Below are positions 17,330-26,251 of a stretch of DNA of 64,000 nucleotides, one piece after another. Numbering within the stretch: position 1 is the first letter of the stretch; every line of letters begins with the position of its first letter. The position numbers and the translations under genes are program-made. The notes below the pieces were generated by a model. The model saw only the letters and a list, made by a program, of their open reading frames with translations. It had not been told where the DNA came from and did not search any database. Origin of the DNA: Rhodopirellula bahusiensis (GTDB taxonomy: Bacteria; Planctomycetota; Planctomycetia; Pirellulales; Pirellulaceae); the NCBI RefSeq assembly GCF_002727185.1, contig NZ_NIZW01000008.1:186001-250000 (forward strand). Direction: 5' to 3'.

Positions 17330-17392
17330 ATGCTTCCTGTTGAGTGGGCCTCCTACAGCCGTCCCTGGCGAGGCCCACGCAATAGGAAGCAT
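17330..17392. repeat. Near-perfect 23-bp hairpin in divergent intergenic region
   Basis: The arm 17330-17352 (starts ATGCTTCCTG, ends GTGGGCCTC) pairs with 17370-17392 (starts GAGGCCCAC, ends GGAAGCAT) with one mismatch and one wobble, around a 17-nt loop. Like the hairpin at 8633-8691 it lies between divergent genes and is followed by a G-rich non-coding stretch (17400-17560). The remainder of 17244-17930 shows no credible gene; it must contain the TerY-like promoter. Confidence 0.6.
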
Positions 17393-17930
17393 AGAAAAAG
17401 GACAGCAACACTTCGGAGCCGCAGCCGGCCGGTGGGTGTTAGGTGGACGCAGTGAGCGAGTGTCCAGGTGGAGAGCGAAGCGGACCTGGACTCTCGTGGA
17501 GCGGAGCGAACAGGTGGAGCCGGATGCGGCGGAGAAGGGTTGCTTCCTCAGCCGGGGATGACGCGAGCCTTTCGGCGAGCTTCAGTGGTGGGGTCGTGGG
17601 ATAAAGGTGGCCACCTCCGGCAACGACGTTTGAGTTGATCGGCTTACCGCCCCGGTTTTGGGTGGATACTCCATTTTTTTGGGCAAGATTCGTCGAACAA
17701 CAACCCCAGTGAGTGGTCTCGCCAATCTCAAGTTCCTCACAGCGTTCTACTGGCGAGTACAATCTGGTCATTTGGCCTAGTCGATTTGCAAACCGCAATG
17801 CGACTCCGACCAACGTTGCCAATCACATCGACACGAGCATCACAGCACTTGGTCCGGAGCAGCATCGTCTGCGAATCCGTTCCGCTCATGGACGCCACCG
17901 CATCCCTCGACAACTTCAAGAGGTATAGAG

Positions 17931-18782
17931 ATGTCACGAAATCGTTCTGACAAATACGATGAATCCGTCGATTCCTCGACCGTCGTACGGCCCGAAGACT
18001 TAGTCGAAATTGATTACGACTCGATCTTCCACGCGCCGATTCCGCTTCCAAAGTATGCAGGCCGTGTTGACCCGAACAAGCGGCAAGCCAGGGGCTTCAG
18101 TCCGCAGCTAGTGATACTCGCTGTCGACGATAGCCGTTCAATGTCGCATGACGGAAAGGCCGAGGCCGCAACGAACGCCGTCAAAGACATGCTTGCTGAA
18201 ATGGTGGTGCAATGCGACGGAAGTTCTGATTTTGATGTGGTGGTGTTTTCGTTCGGCACGTACGTCAACTACGACAAAGAAACTTTCGGTGTGCCCATCC
18301 TTGATTTCCCTGCCGACTCGATTGACTTTGCCGGGACGTCAGATCGCACGAAGTACTACCGAGCACTTTGGACGATTGAGGCCGTGCTACAGCACTACGA
18401 GAAGAACTATCTCCGCTTCCATGAGATGCCGAAGGCACACCCGGTTCCGCTTGTGATTTTTATGTCGGATGGATTCGACAAAGCGAAGAATCATGACCCT
18501 ATTCCTATCGCCGATCGCATCAAAACGATGAAACTGTCCATCGGCGCGCCGCCACTTATTCTAACGGTCGGAATAGAATTTGGCGGCGATCAGCCTGACG
18601 TCAACTTGTTGAAGCGTTTGGCGAGCATTGACGACGAATCAAACCGACCTGCGTACTTCGATGTATCGAATGCATCCATGTTGGCACAGTTCCTGTCGAA
18701 GGCAGCGAGTTCTGGATCATCTACTGCCGCTGAAATCTTCCGGGCCGTCGGCGATCTCGAGCGAAAACGACGGCCGCGTTAG
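17931..18782 (+). CDS. VWA-domain protein, TerY-like
   Basis: 283 residues. A von Willebrand factor A domain begins near residue 58: LVILAVDDSRSMS carries the MIDAS D66-x-S68-x-S70, and VIFMSDGFD later supplies the second MIDAS Asp. Such TerY-type VWA proteins bind a divalent metal and scaffold partners. It is the first gene of a VWA-PP2C-kinase cluster: PP2C starts 19 bp later and the kinase overlaps PP2C by 4 bp. The start ATG has AGAGG about 8 bp upstream. This triad is the TerY-P module of the Ter stress/defence literature; a TerY-P system has been reported as antiviral. Confidence 0.88.
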   Translation: MSRNRSDKYDESVDSSTVVRPEDLVEIDYDSIFHAPIPLPKYAGRVDPNKRQARGFSPQLVILAVDDSRSMSHDGKAEAATNAVKDMLAEMVVQCDGSSDFDVVVFSFGTYVNYDKETFGVPILDFPADSIDFAGTSDRTKYYRALWTIEAVLQHYEKNYLRFHEMPKAHPVPLVIFMSDGFDKAKNHDPIPIADRIKTMKLSIGAPPLILTVGIEFGGDQPDVNLLKRLASIDDESNRPAYFDVSNASMLAQFLSKAASSGSSTAAEIFRAVGDLERKRRPR

Positions 18783-18801
18783 GAAGGGCCTGCGAACTAA
18801 G

Positions 18802-19638
18802 ATGGAAAGTCCTCTACTTGAAAGTTTGTCTGACACGATTTCCGCCAACAGCGATGCTTTGGCCGAGCGTGGAACCGTTCTGGAATCACCCGGCTTTCTT
18901 GAAACGGGCAAGTCGGTGCTCTCAGTCGCGTCCGATCACGGAAACAAGGAAACCAATCGCGACTCTTTCCTCGCGTTCGTTCCCCTTGGCGACGGCGATA
19001 TCAAGTGGGCGGTCGCTATCGCGGATGGCGTCAGCGCATCGTTCGAGTCAAAGCTGGGCAGCCGACTAGCTTGCTACGCGTCCGTTGCTGCGCTCGTCCG
19101 GACCGAGGACCAGAAGCAACGCAGCCCAATCTCGGAGTGTGCTGAAACATTTCTCGCAATTGGCGAACGCATATTGGGTGACGCTCGCCTTTGTCGCCCA
19201 GATCAAGTGCCGGAAAGCCATTGGACTCGATTCGTTCAAGCAGGCCGACTCTTTCAGACGACGGTGATGATCGCTTGGCAGGCTGGCGATCAGATTTTCT
19301 TGGACGGTATCGGTGATGGTGGATTTGTTCGCGACTTTGATCGCGGATGCGTTCCGATGATGTATCTTCCATCAAGTTCGGGCCCAGTGACCTGCTTGGG
19401 AGCAATGACAAATGTTGTCGAGCCCCAATATCGCCACCAGTTCGCTTCAGCGAATCAGCTCTACTTATTCACCGATGGTGTGACCGGTTCGATTGAGCGC
19501 GATTGTTCGCAGGCGATCGACGTCATGCGTCGCTGTGTCGATCGCGACCGATGCACAGTGGCGACTGACTTACTCCAGTTTTCGATTCGATCTGGTGCTA
19601 GTGACGACAATCAGACGCTGGCAGTGATCTCGCCATGA
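18802..19638 (+). CDS. PP2C-type protein phosphatase
   Basis: 278 residues from ATG 18802. The metal-binding motifs of PPM/PP2C phosphatases are in order: SDHGNKETNRDSF near the start, AIADGVSAS (the DG motif), GDGGFV, LFTDGV, and the closing SDDNQTL. It would remove phosphate from Ser/Thr on targets of the neighbouring kinase or on the VWA protein. Middle gene of the TerY-P-like triad, its last bases overlap the kinase start (ATGA), implying coupled translation and balanced amounts. Confidence 0.9.
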   Translation: MESPLLESLSDTISANSDALAERGTVLESPGFLETGKSVLSVASDHGNKETNRDSFLAFVPLGDGDIKWAVAIADGVSASFESKLGSRLACYASVAALVRTEDQKQRSPISECAETFLAIGERILGDARLCRPDQVPESHWTRFVQAGRLFQTTVMIAWQAGDQIFLDGIGDGGFVRDFDRGCVPMMYLPSSSGPVTCLGAMTNVVEPQYRHQFASANQLYLFTDGVTGSIERDCSQAIDVMRRCVDRDRCTVATDLLQFSIRSGASDDNQTLAVISP

Positions 19639-21278
19639 CGGACTGGGTTGATGTAAGTAAACGGCAGCTCCAAGAGCTGTATGGCACAGTTTGGGAACTC
19701 GATGGTTGGCCTTTGTCTTTTGGCGAAGTCGCAGGCGGTGGGGAAGCGTCGGTTTGTGAAATGTCTGGCGAATCTGGCGAGACGGTTGCCTACCTTCGTT
19801 TCATTCAGCCTCACCGCACGTCACCAGCTCGCATTCATCGAACCGAATGGTTAATTGGTCAACATGTTCTTCAAGAGTCTGAACTATTCCGCGGGCTTCC
19901 TCATGCTTGGGTAACGACTCAGCAATACGGTCGTCCGAGCGGTTGCGATTTCGATTTCATCGCTACGTTTCATGACGCGGTGCCAGGCCAGACTTGGAGA
20001 AGTGTAAAGTGGGCTTTTCACGGGAGAGTAGATGCCGTTCACGGACTACCGACACCAATAAATAGAGTTCGAGCAGCCAAGAATCTAGTCGCGACGTTGG
20101 CGGCTTTTGAGGAGATTGGCACGAAAGGTTTCGTCCATGGCGATTTGACCGACCGCAATTTGATTTTGGATGCAAGGACCGGAAAGGTCAACTTGATCGA
20201 CTTCGACGCATTCGTTTACCAAACATCACCAACGCTAGATGACCCTCGCATCTCGATCGGTGATGGAGGCGTCACAGGAATGTCAGGTTATTGCCCTAAA
20301 GACCTGGAAGAATGTCTCGATGAGCATGCTTTTGCCTATTCCGATCGGCGCGCCCGCGACATGCTCCTTCTCGAACTACTTGCGTTTTCGGAAAACGATC
20401 CCCCCGCGGATGCCCCGGGAAGTTGGCAACAACGCAATACAACGTTGACCTCCGTGAAACCGTTGGCCGAACAACTTGGACTACCGCACCTGCTAGATAC
20501 AAGTGTTTTCGATTGTCCCGAATCAGATCGCCCAACGAGTTGCCAACTCGCGCGGGCTTTGGGCCTCGCCATCCCCAAAATCGCGGAGCCCCACGCTAAC
20601 GTCGCTGATCCTTTGCAAGATCGCCCAGTAGCGATGCCGAATTTTGAAACGAATCAGTATCCAGACGGCAGCGTCTCCGAACCGATCCTTCCGCGAGAAA
20701 AGAGGAAAAAGCGGAGCCGGAGCAACGCGTCGCCTCGACAGCCGCAGCCCGACCCCTGGGAGTACATTTCATCATTTGCCCGCGAAAACGGCCCGGCGGT
20801 TGTACAACACCTACCAGCTTTTGCTGGAAGGTTCGCTTTGTGCTTCATGCCACTCTTGTTCGCGTACCATTTCCTGTTCGTCGGATTTCTTCTAGCGTTC
20901 CAGCCAATGGAGCCGGTCTATGAATCACTGCACCACGGTCCACTCAACGCGATGTTGTACGCGACCACAATCATCGCAAGCCTTGTCGCATCCGCTCGGC
21001 TGATGACGAGTGATTCGCAGTTCCAACGACTCACTAGCGACCCAATCTTGTCGAGCGTCTTGCTTGGCGCGAAGGGCGGTGCGATTGTGATGCACCTCTT
21101 TCTTTTCGCAGCGACGTTGTTCGCCTTCGTCTTGGTGGCAGCCGTGAGATTGTTTCATGATGGAGACGCGGTGCCATCGACCGTACCCGAGGCCATTGGC
21201 TGGCCGCTGTCGCTGGTCCTACTGATCAGCACGTTTCTCGGCACCGCGCGTTTCGTGAAATGGTGGCTATGGCGATGA
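19635..21278 (+). CDS. Membrane-anchored Ser/Thr kinase-like protein
   Basis: 547 residues. The kinase domain covers about 25-320: a glycine-rich loop FGEVAGGGEAS, catalytic HGDLTDRN (Asp170, Asn175), and a metal-binding LIDFD (DFD rather than DFG). The beta-3 Lys appears replaced (VAYLRF), as in divergent TerY-P kinases. A basic linker (KRKKRSRS) leads to four likely transmembrane helices between about 395 and 545. So the catalytic part is cytoplasmic and the protein sits in the inner membrane. Its 4-bp overlap with PP2C marks the functional triad. Convergent with, and overlapping by 12 bp, the OB-like gene at 21267. Confidence 0.85.
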   Translation: MTDWVDVSKRQLQELYGTVWELDGWPLSFGEVAGGGEASVCEMSGESGETVAYLRFIQPHRTSPARIHRTEWLIGQHVLQESELFRGLPHAWVTTQQYGRPSGCDFDFIATFHDAVPGQTWRSVKWAFHGRVDAVHGLPTPINRVRAAKNLVATLAAFEEIGTKGFVHGDLTDRNLILDARTGKVNLIDFDAFVYQTSPTLDDPRISIGDGGVTGMSGYCPKDLEECLDEHAFAYSDRRARDMLLLELLAFSENDPPADAPGSWQQRNTTLTSVKPLAEQLGLPHLLDTSVFDCPESDRPTSCQLARALGLAIPKIAEPHANVADPLQDRPVAMPNFETNQYPDGSVSEPILPREKRKKRSRSNASPRQPQPDPWEYISSFARENGPAVVQHLPAFAGRFALCFMPLLFAYHFLFVGFLLAFQPMEPVYESLHHGPLNAMLYATTIIASLVASARLMTSDSQFQRLTSDPILSSVLLGAKGGAIVMHLFLFAATLFAFVLVAAVRLFHDGDAVPSTVPEAIGWPLSLVLLISTFLGTARFVKWWLWR

Positions 21279-21560
21279 GCCATTTTGCCTGGCGTGTTCC
21301 CAGTCGGCTTGCCGTGCCGCGTTGACCCAGTCGTCGGCCATGATTGCCAGCCGGGCCGCGACCAGCAGGTCTCGCTCGTCCAGCCGACTGGTGGTGCGAT
21401 AGTTTTCACCATCCTTCCAAGTTCGCGTGATCTCTGTGGAATATCGCGTTCCCTTTTCCGTTTGATTTGGCCAGATGGTCAATGTCAAGCGACCATGACG
21501 TTGCGTCATTGCCGGGCGGTTGGTTTCGTCTTGTACTTGGTGTGCCTCTTGCGTTTGCAT
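21267..21560 (-). CDS. Small OB-like protein, divergent paralogue without SSB tip
   Basis: 97 residues. TLTIWPNQTEKGTRYSTEITRTWKDGENYRTTSRLDERDLL aligns with the core of the 3009-3341 and 34721-34960 proteins, but the end is a different helical tail (ADWEHARQNG), with no acidic tip. A GAGG lies 8 bp before the ATG. Probably a single-stranded nucleic-acid binding or replication-associated protein, by inference from its paralogue. Its last 12 bp overlap the end of the membrane-kinase gene in opposite orientation. The next 250 bp (21561-21809) have no gene. Confidence 0.7.
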   Translation of the reverse strand: MQTQEAHQVQDETNRPAMTQRHGRLTLTIWPNQTEKGTRYSTEITRTWKDGENYRTTSRLDERDLLVAARLAIMADDWVNAARQADWEHARQNGSSP

Positions 21561-21809
21561 TACTGTTACCTCGCTGATGGCGATGCAGTTGACAATGCTG
21601 ACTCAATAGCACGGTTTTGGATCGATTGTCCACTGATTGCGTCAGCAATCCAACTTTGATTTGTTCAGCGTTTTCGTGGTAAATCTGACAGCCAAGTCAT
21701 GAGGGGACCGAGCAGAAGGGACAAACATGCCGGAGTCTCGCGAATCGACGTTTGCGACACGCCGGTGATGGTCAACGGTTTTCAAAGAGGTTTTCAATAT
21801 GAGGCGACT

Positions 21810-22733
21810 ATGTCTAACACTTCTCGTCTGAACGATGCAGCTCTCCTTTGTTCCATGCTGTTTCGAGCCGGGGAAATAATCGAGGTCCGACCGATCGAAA
21901 TTTGGACCGATGGCGATTCAGGTAAACGGAAGTCGCGAGTGTTGCGAAGCGAGCGTAGGTGGCTTGCAAAAGACGGATTCGTTGAACAGCTTCGCTATCT
22001 GGATAGGCTGAACACGATGCACAACGCCAACATCTTTTTTGGCGTGAACCCAAGGGTTGCCCACGGTCGTGGTCGCAAAACGGATGTCGTAAAGACTCGG
22101 TGCCTTTGGGCAGACATGGACAACGTAACGTCGGAAGTAGCAAAATGGCGTTGCGAAGAGACTGGGGTTCCTCACCCGAGCATTATCGTCGATAGCGGAA
22201 ACGGCAATCACCTCTACTGGCTACTGGATCAGACGCTCGATATTTCGTTGCCGTTCGATCGGGACTTGCTTGAAGCGAGACTTAGACGGCTTTACAAGCA
22301 ACTCGGTTGTGACGCGACGTGTGACGCAAACCGACTACTGCGGCTTCCAGGGTTCTTGAATGTAAAGAACGCTCGCAATGGCGCTCAGCCCACTCGATGC
22401 TCGTTGCGAGTCTGCAATCCGGATTGTCGCTTTGCTATCGAATCGTTTCCCCCACATGTTAAACGACAGTCGCCCCAATCGTTGCAGGACGGGAGAGTAC
22501 GGAGGACGTTCGCAAATCAACCGCGAACAACTGATCCGCTGACTCAGCGTCTAGCAGTAACCACGGACGATCGAAGCAAGCGGGACTTCGCGATAGTATG
22601 CTCGCTCTTGCGCGCTGGGTACGGCAAGGAAGAGATTCGGCAAGCGGTCGCATCTCAGAGCAAATTTGCGGATCGCGGCGATTCCTACTTTGAGACGACG
22701 TTTCGCAATGCATTGATTGCTATTCAGTCGTAG
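21810..22733 (+). CDS. RepB-like DNA primase domain protein
   Basis: 307 residues from ATG 21810 (MSNTSRLND), which has GAGG at ideal distance; a frame extends upstream but is poor. The sequence follows the RepB/archaeo-eukaryotic-type plasmid primase family (PF16793): a NIFFGVNPR strand, CLWADMDN (the catalytic acidic pair), PSIIVDSGNGNHLYWLL (the conserved His), and CDANRLLRLPGFLN. The C-terminal 90 residues are helical (DFAIVCSLLRAGYGKEEIRQAV), as in primase-associated domains. It would make primers for element replication. Confidence 0.88.
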   Translation: MSNTSRLNDAALLCSMLFRAGEIIEVRPIEIWTDGDSGKRKSRVLRSERRWLAKDGFVEQLRYLDRLNTMHNANIFFGVNPRVAHGRGRKTDVVKTRCLWADMDNVTSEVAKWRCEETGVPHPSIIVDSGNGNHLYWLLDQTLDISLPFDRDLLEARLRRLYKQLGCDATCDANRLLRLPGFLNVKNARNGAQPTRCSLRVCNPDCRFAIESFPPHVKRQSPQSLQDGRVRRTFANQPRTTDPLTQRLAVTTDDRSKRDFAIVCSLLRAGYGKEEIRQAVASQSKFADRGDSYFETTFRNALIAIQS

Positions 22734-22786
22734 ATGCCAGTGTCGCGGTGCGGGCTGGTTTTTCAACCATCATCGGCTCGCCATTC

Positions 22787-24148
22787 CTACGGTGCCAGCA
22801 TGTTCTTGTCTACCATCAATTCGCCGTACTTTTGCAGCAAATCTTGGGCTCGCTCGATCGTGGGATGTTTCCGCTGCCAATCCCCAGCACCCCCGACGTA
22901 ACGTGGGAACGCACCATGTTCCCGATCGTTGTAGCGGTTTCCGGTAGTCAAATAGTAGAGATTCTGCCTCGATTCAACTGTATCCTCCAGTAGTCCGGCG
23001 GACCTCAACTTCGAGAGCGATACCGGACCATATGTTGCATCCGATCGCCAACCCCGCGATCCGGGCTGAGTGCGACCATGGCTGATGAACGGTTTTAGCA
23101 GTGAGGTGATCTGTCCAAGGTCGCGATTAAATTCCGACTCCAGTACGGCCAAGCGTGCCCTTCGCTGTCGCTCTGCTCCCTCAGCTTCCGCCATTCGCTT
23201 CAGCTTGGCTTGCGTCTCCGCCAACTCAGCAGTTTGGCTGTCGAGCACTGCCAAATCAATCTCTCGCCTGATGCGAGCTTGTTCCATCTCCTTCGCTGTA
23301 ATTCGATCTACCATCTCCGCGTCGGCCGCTCGTTTGGCATCTGCGACTGTTTCAATTCGTGCAGCGATTCGCCGTTGCCTGAATTGTTCGATAGCGTCGG
23401 CGAGTGTTTGATCTGCAGGTGCAAGACTTAAAGCCAGTCGACCAATGGCATTGGCATCTTCCCGCCTCGAAGCGACAAGTGCTAGTGCTGTTTCCACCTC
23501 CTCCGTCAAAGCTCCGATCGCTTCATCAAAATCACGCGACGGCTCGTAGGAGGCATCGCTCGCAAGGGAATCCACAACTTTGGAAAGCGCGATGTATCGA
23601 TCGCGAAAGCTGTTCAGTTCGGATTCCGTCGGCATGTCGCGATCGAGCACTGCGGCGAACCGTTCGACAAGTGCTTCATCCGACGCAATTTGGTGCCCCA
23701 TTTCGCTACCAATCATTTCGGGCGAATACTTGACCCAATTGTTGTGTTCAAGTAGCAGTAGGTCGAGCGATTCAAATAGTTTGTCGCGTCGAAGGACAAT
23801 CCGCATGTTTGACGAACTGCGAATCGCCAAGTGTTCCTCTTGCCGCACCTTCGTCGTATCCGAAACAGGTTGCTTCCTCGCTGCGACAACTCCGTCAGGC
23901 GTTGCTCGTTCCACATAAGTTTCATCGGATGGATCGTGGGACGCAGATGCCGCGCTTGCATCACGACTGGGCGGCGATGTCGTTTCCAGCATCAAGCGGA
24001 TGGCAAAGGCCCCGATCCCCATAACGGTCAATGCAGCCACACCCGCAAACACAGCTCGCGGACCGTCGACTGGAGGGGATTCTTTTTCCGCGTCGAGACT
24101 CTTGATGTCGTGCTGATCGTCGTCAGCCGGAGGAAAATGCTCAGCCAC
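22787..24148 (-). CDS. Membrane-anchored long coiled-coil protein
   Basis: 453 residues. A charged N-terminus of about 30 residues precedes one transmembrane helix (AVFAGVAALTVMGIGAFAIRL), then a long extracytoplasmic part. Residues about 215-350 form an Ala/Glu/Arg-rich coiled coil (DAEMVDRITAKEMEQARIRREI). The C-terminal 90 residues are a separate domain rich in aromatics (SRQNLYYLTTGNRYNDREHG). I know no family; the shape recalls sensors or scaffolds. It is divergent from a Ser/Thr kinase gene with only 87 bp between, so the two are probably co-regulated and may form a signalling pair in the TerY-P-like island. Confidence 0.75.
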   Translation of the reverse strand: MAEHFPPADDDQHDIKSLDAEKESPPVDGPRAVFAGVAALTVMGIGAFAIRLMLETTSPPSRDASAASASHDPSDETYVERATPDGVVAARKQPVSDTTKVRQEEHLAIRSSSNMRIVLRRDKLFESLDLLLLEHNNWVKYSPEMIGSEMGHQIASDEALVERFAAVLDRDMPTESELNSFRDRYIALSKVVDSLASDASYEPSRDFDEAIGALTEEVETALALVASRREDANAIGRLALSLAPADQTLADAIEQFRQRRIAARIETVADAKRAADAEMVDRITAKEMEQARIRREIDLAVLDSQTAELAETQAKLKRMAEAEGAERQRRARLAVLESEFNRDLGQITSLLKPFISHGRTQPGSRGWRSDATYGPVSLSKLRSAGLLEDTVESRQNLYYLTTGNRYNDREHGAFPRYVGGAGDWQRKHPTIERAQDLLQKYGELMVDKNMLAP

Positions 24149-24235
24149 GGGGCGCGGACACTCGCAAAGAAGGGAAAATGGAATCGGGATTAAGATAGGG
24201 ATATTCTAGACGAACCCGATTCCTGTTCCAAATCC

Positions 24236-25249
24236 TTGATTCCCCCGATAAGAGTCTTGCGTCGTCCGCCCGAAACCATTCGTTGTCGAAACCGCAGCTA
24301 TGACGTTCAAGACACGGTTCGCTTGCGTGGTCGCCACTACTGGGTGACCGCCTCTTTGGGCAATCGAGGGCGACGCAAGATGCAGGTTTTCGACCCTGCG
24401 TCACACGACTTACGTGTCATTCACGTTCTGCCAGATTCGGCACACACCAAGCAGCAGCTTCGAGTATTGCGCCGCGCGAACCGATTCCAGGGTTTTACGC
24501 AAATCATCGACGTCGATAAACGCGACGACTCCACATGGGTTCTCACCGACTGGATTCACGGAGAATCACTGGCCCAGCATTTGGGGCACGCCCGCACTCA
24601 ACGCAACCACTGGCCCACGGCTCACATGAGCTGGACGCTTTTCGCCGGCTTTGCACACAGCTTGTGTCAGTTCCATGATTTCGCGAATTGCGTCCACGGC
24701 GACATCAAGCCAGCGAACTTAGTCTTGCAATCTCAGCCCAAGCGACTGCGAGCAATTGACTTTGGAAGCGCATGGGACGAAACGATCGCGAAACGTCGTG
24801 CAACTGGCGACGGGAACACGGTCGGATATGCCGCCCCAGAATTACAATCGAATCAGCAGGTCACCGTTCGATCGGATCAGTTTTCGTTGTCGATCGTTCT
24901 CTTCGAAATGCTGACGGGTGAACTGCCGTTTCAAGGAATGGGCGGTAGAGCGGGATGGGCCGAATACAAAAAAGGATTCGAGCGTGCTTACGAAGCACCG
25001 AGCGCGAAGTCGAATCAACGCCGACAACTTCCCAGGCGAGCGTGGCGAGTCATTGACGATGTGGTGCGAGAAGGCCTATCGCTCGATCCGGATGGTCGGT
25101 TCGCAACATCAAACGCATGGCGCGACGCCATCGACCATGTCACGCAGGTACTGCGACAAGCCGAATCCGCTTCGCGTTTTGAGTCGACGATTGCAGACGT
25201 TGCTGATAGGTGCGTCGTTTTTTTCGAACGCAAAGAACGCCCATCATGA
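24236..25249 (+). CDS. Ser/Thr protein kinase
   Basis: 337 residues, with a TTG start at 24236 (TTG 24257 is an alternative; no ATG precedes the N-lobe). The kinase is well conserved in the C-lobe: HGDIKPAN (Asp156), AIDFGSA (DFG at about 175-177) and YAAPEL, followed by a DQFSLSIVLFEMLTGELPF helix. In the N-lobe the beta-3 Lys is not obvious (VIHVLP), so ATP anchoring may be altered. No membrane segment. Second kinase of the island, divergent from the membrane coiled-coil gene and convergent with the Cas4-like gene (6-bp overlap). Confidence 0.88.
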   Translation: MIPPIRVLRRPPETIRCRNRSYDVQDTVRLRGRHYWVTASLGNRGRRKMQVFDPASHDLRVIHVLPDSAHTKQQLRVLRRANRFQGFTQIIDVDKRDDSTWVLTDWIHGESLAQHLGHARTQRNHWPTAHMSWTLFAGFAHSLCQFHDFANCVHGDIKPANLVLQSQPKRLRAIDFGSAWDETIAKRRATGDGNTVGYAAPELQSNQQVTVRSDQFSLSIVLFEMLTGELPFQGMGGRAGWAEYKKGFERAYEAPSAKSNQRRQLPRRAWRVIDDVVREGLSLDPDGRFATSNAWRDAIDHVTQVLRQAESASRFESTIADVADRCVVFFERKERPS

Positions 25250-26251
25250 CGGCTCAGCAAGGTCTGCAAACTTACGCGTCGGTGGTGTGTGCCAGCGAAA
25301 TCGATCACCACACTTCGAGTGCCAATACTTACCGGCGACCTTTACGGTTAACGGCGGCAGCGGCTGTCCTTCCGAATAGGTTTCCGACCGATTCATGACG
25401 TAGCGGTGCGGCAATCCAAAGAAGCACTTATCACAGAGCGATTGCCGAGTCGGAGGCTCTGGTGCCCGGCGACTATCAATGAGCTGCCTAAAGTCCGCGA
25501 TCACGGTTTTCAACTCTGCTTGACCCAAAGCACTGGCCGGAACGGCTTTCGCCTTAAGACTATTTGGCAAGAGTACCAAGCCATATGGCGTTTCGTAGTG
25601 TGTATTGACTTCAATCAGATAGCGATACGCAGCAAGCCTCAAGATGTGATTGGTGTGAATGGTCTCGGAGTCACCTCGCATCCGCAGAACTGGAATCCAG
25701 TGGTCGCCACGCACTAGCACAACCCATGGCTTGCCGTGGAGGTTCAACAGTTCTTCATCGTCGAACTTAGGCGGGCTTCGCGGCTGATATCCCGCTGCCC
25801 GCAGTTCCCACCAATGAATCGACACCGGCTCTTCGCTCGTGAATTCCGGCTCGCGTGGCTTGGTTCCCAACGCCTCACGCCGGCGGCGTACAAGCATCAC
25901 GATCAGGTATAGAACACCAAGACTTGCCAGAAAGGCTGAGCCGAAAACCCACCAACCGAAGCCTACCGCACCAGGCTTTGCGAGCAGCGTCGCCAACAAC
26001 ACCCAGCCAAGAGCGACCCCCGTCGCGACGATAACACCGACGAGCACGATGGTCACGACCGAAATCCAGCGTTCAATCTCCGCCAAGTTGTACTTAGGCA
26101 GATAGCTCAACCGAATTTTCGGCCAGTCTTCGCCAGCTTCATCAAAAAGAGCTTCATGCGCCAACAGACCGGCACGGGGACAGTATTGATACTGTGACAA
26201 CTCGTGGACGCTCAGTGACGGACTCGATGCGGCATATTGTGTCTGGTTCAA
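25244..26251 (-). CDS. Cas4-like PD-(D/E)XK protein with two inserted membrane helices
   Basis: 335 residues. SVHELSQYQYCPRAGLL at 14-30 is the N-terminal Cas4 signature with the first iron-sulfur cysteine (Cys24). Two transmembrane helices (about 62-90 and 98-121) are inserted right after it. The core resumes with WVVLVRGDHWIPVLRM (Asp183), and AAYRYLIE..YGLVLLPN resembles the Q-AY helix. Cys273, Cys276 (CDKC) and Cys314 could complete an Fe-S cluster. The catalytic E-x-K appears eroded (PVLRMRG), so activity is uncertain. It overlaps the HTH-pseudokinase gene by 4 bp (ATGA), so they form an operon. Confidence 0.7.
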   Translation of the reverse strand: MNQTQYAASSPSLSVHELSQYQYCPRAGLLAHEALFDEAGEDWPKIRLSYLPKYNLAEIERWISVVTIVLVGVIVATGVALGWVLLATLLAKPGAVGFGWWVFGSAFLASLGVLYLIVMLVRRRREALGTKPREPEFTSEEPVSIHWWELRAAGYQPRSPPKFDDEELLNLHGKPWVVLVRGDHWIPVLRMRGDSETIHTNHILRLAAYRYLIEVNTHYETPYGLVLLPNSLKAKAVPASALGQAELKTVIADFRQLIDSRRAPEPPTRQSLCDKCFFGLPHRYVMNRSETYSEGQPLPPLTVKVAGKYWHSKCGDRFRWHTPPTRKFADLAEPS

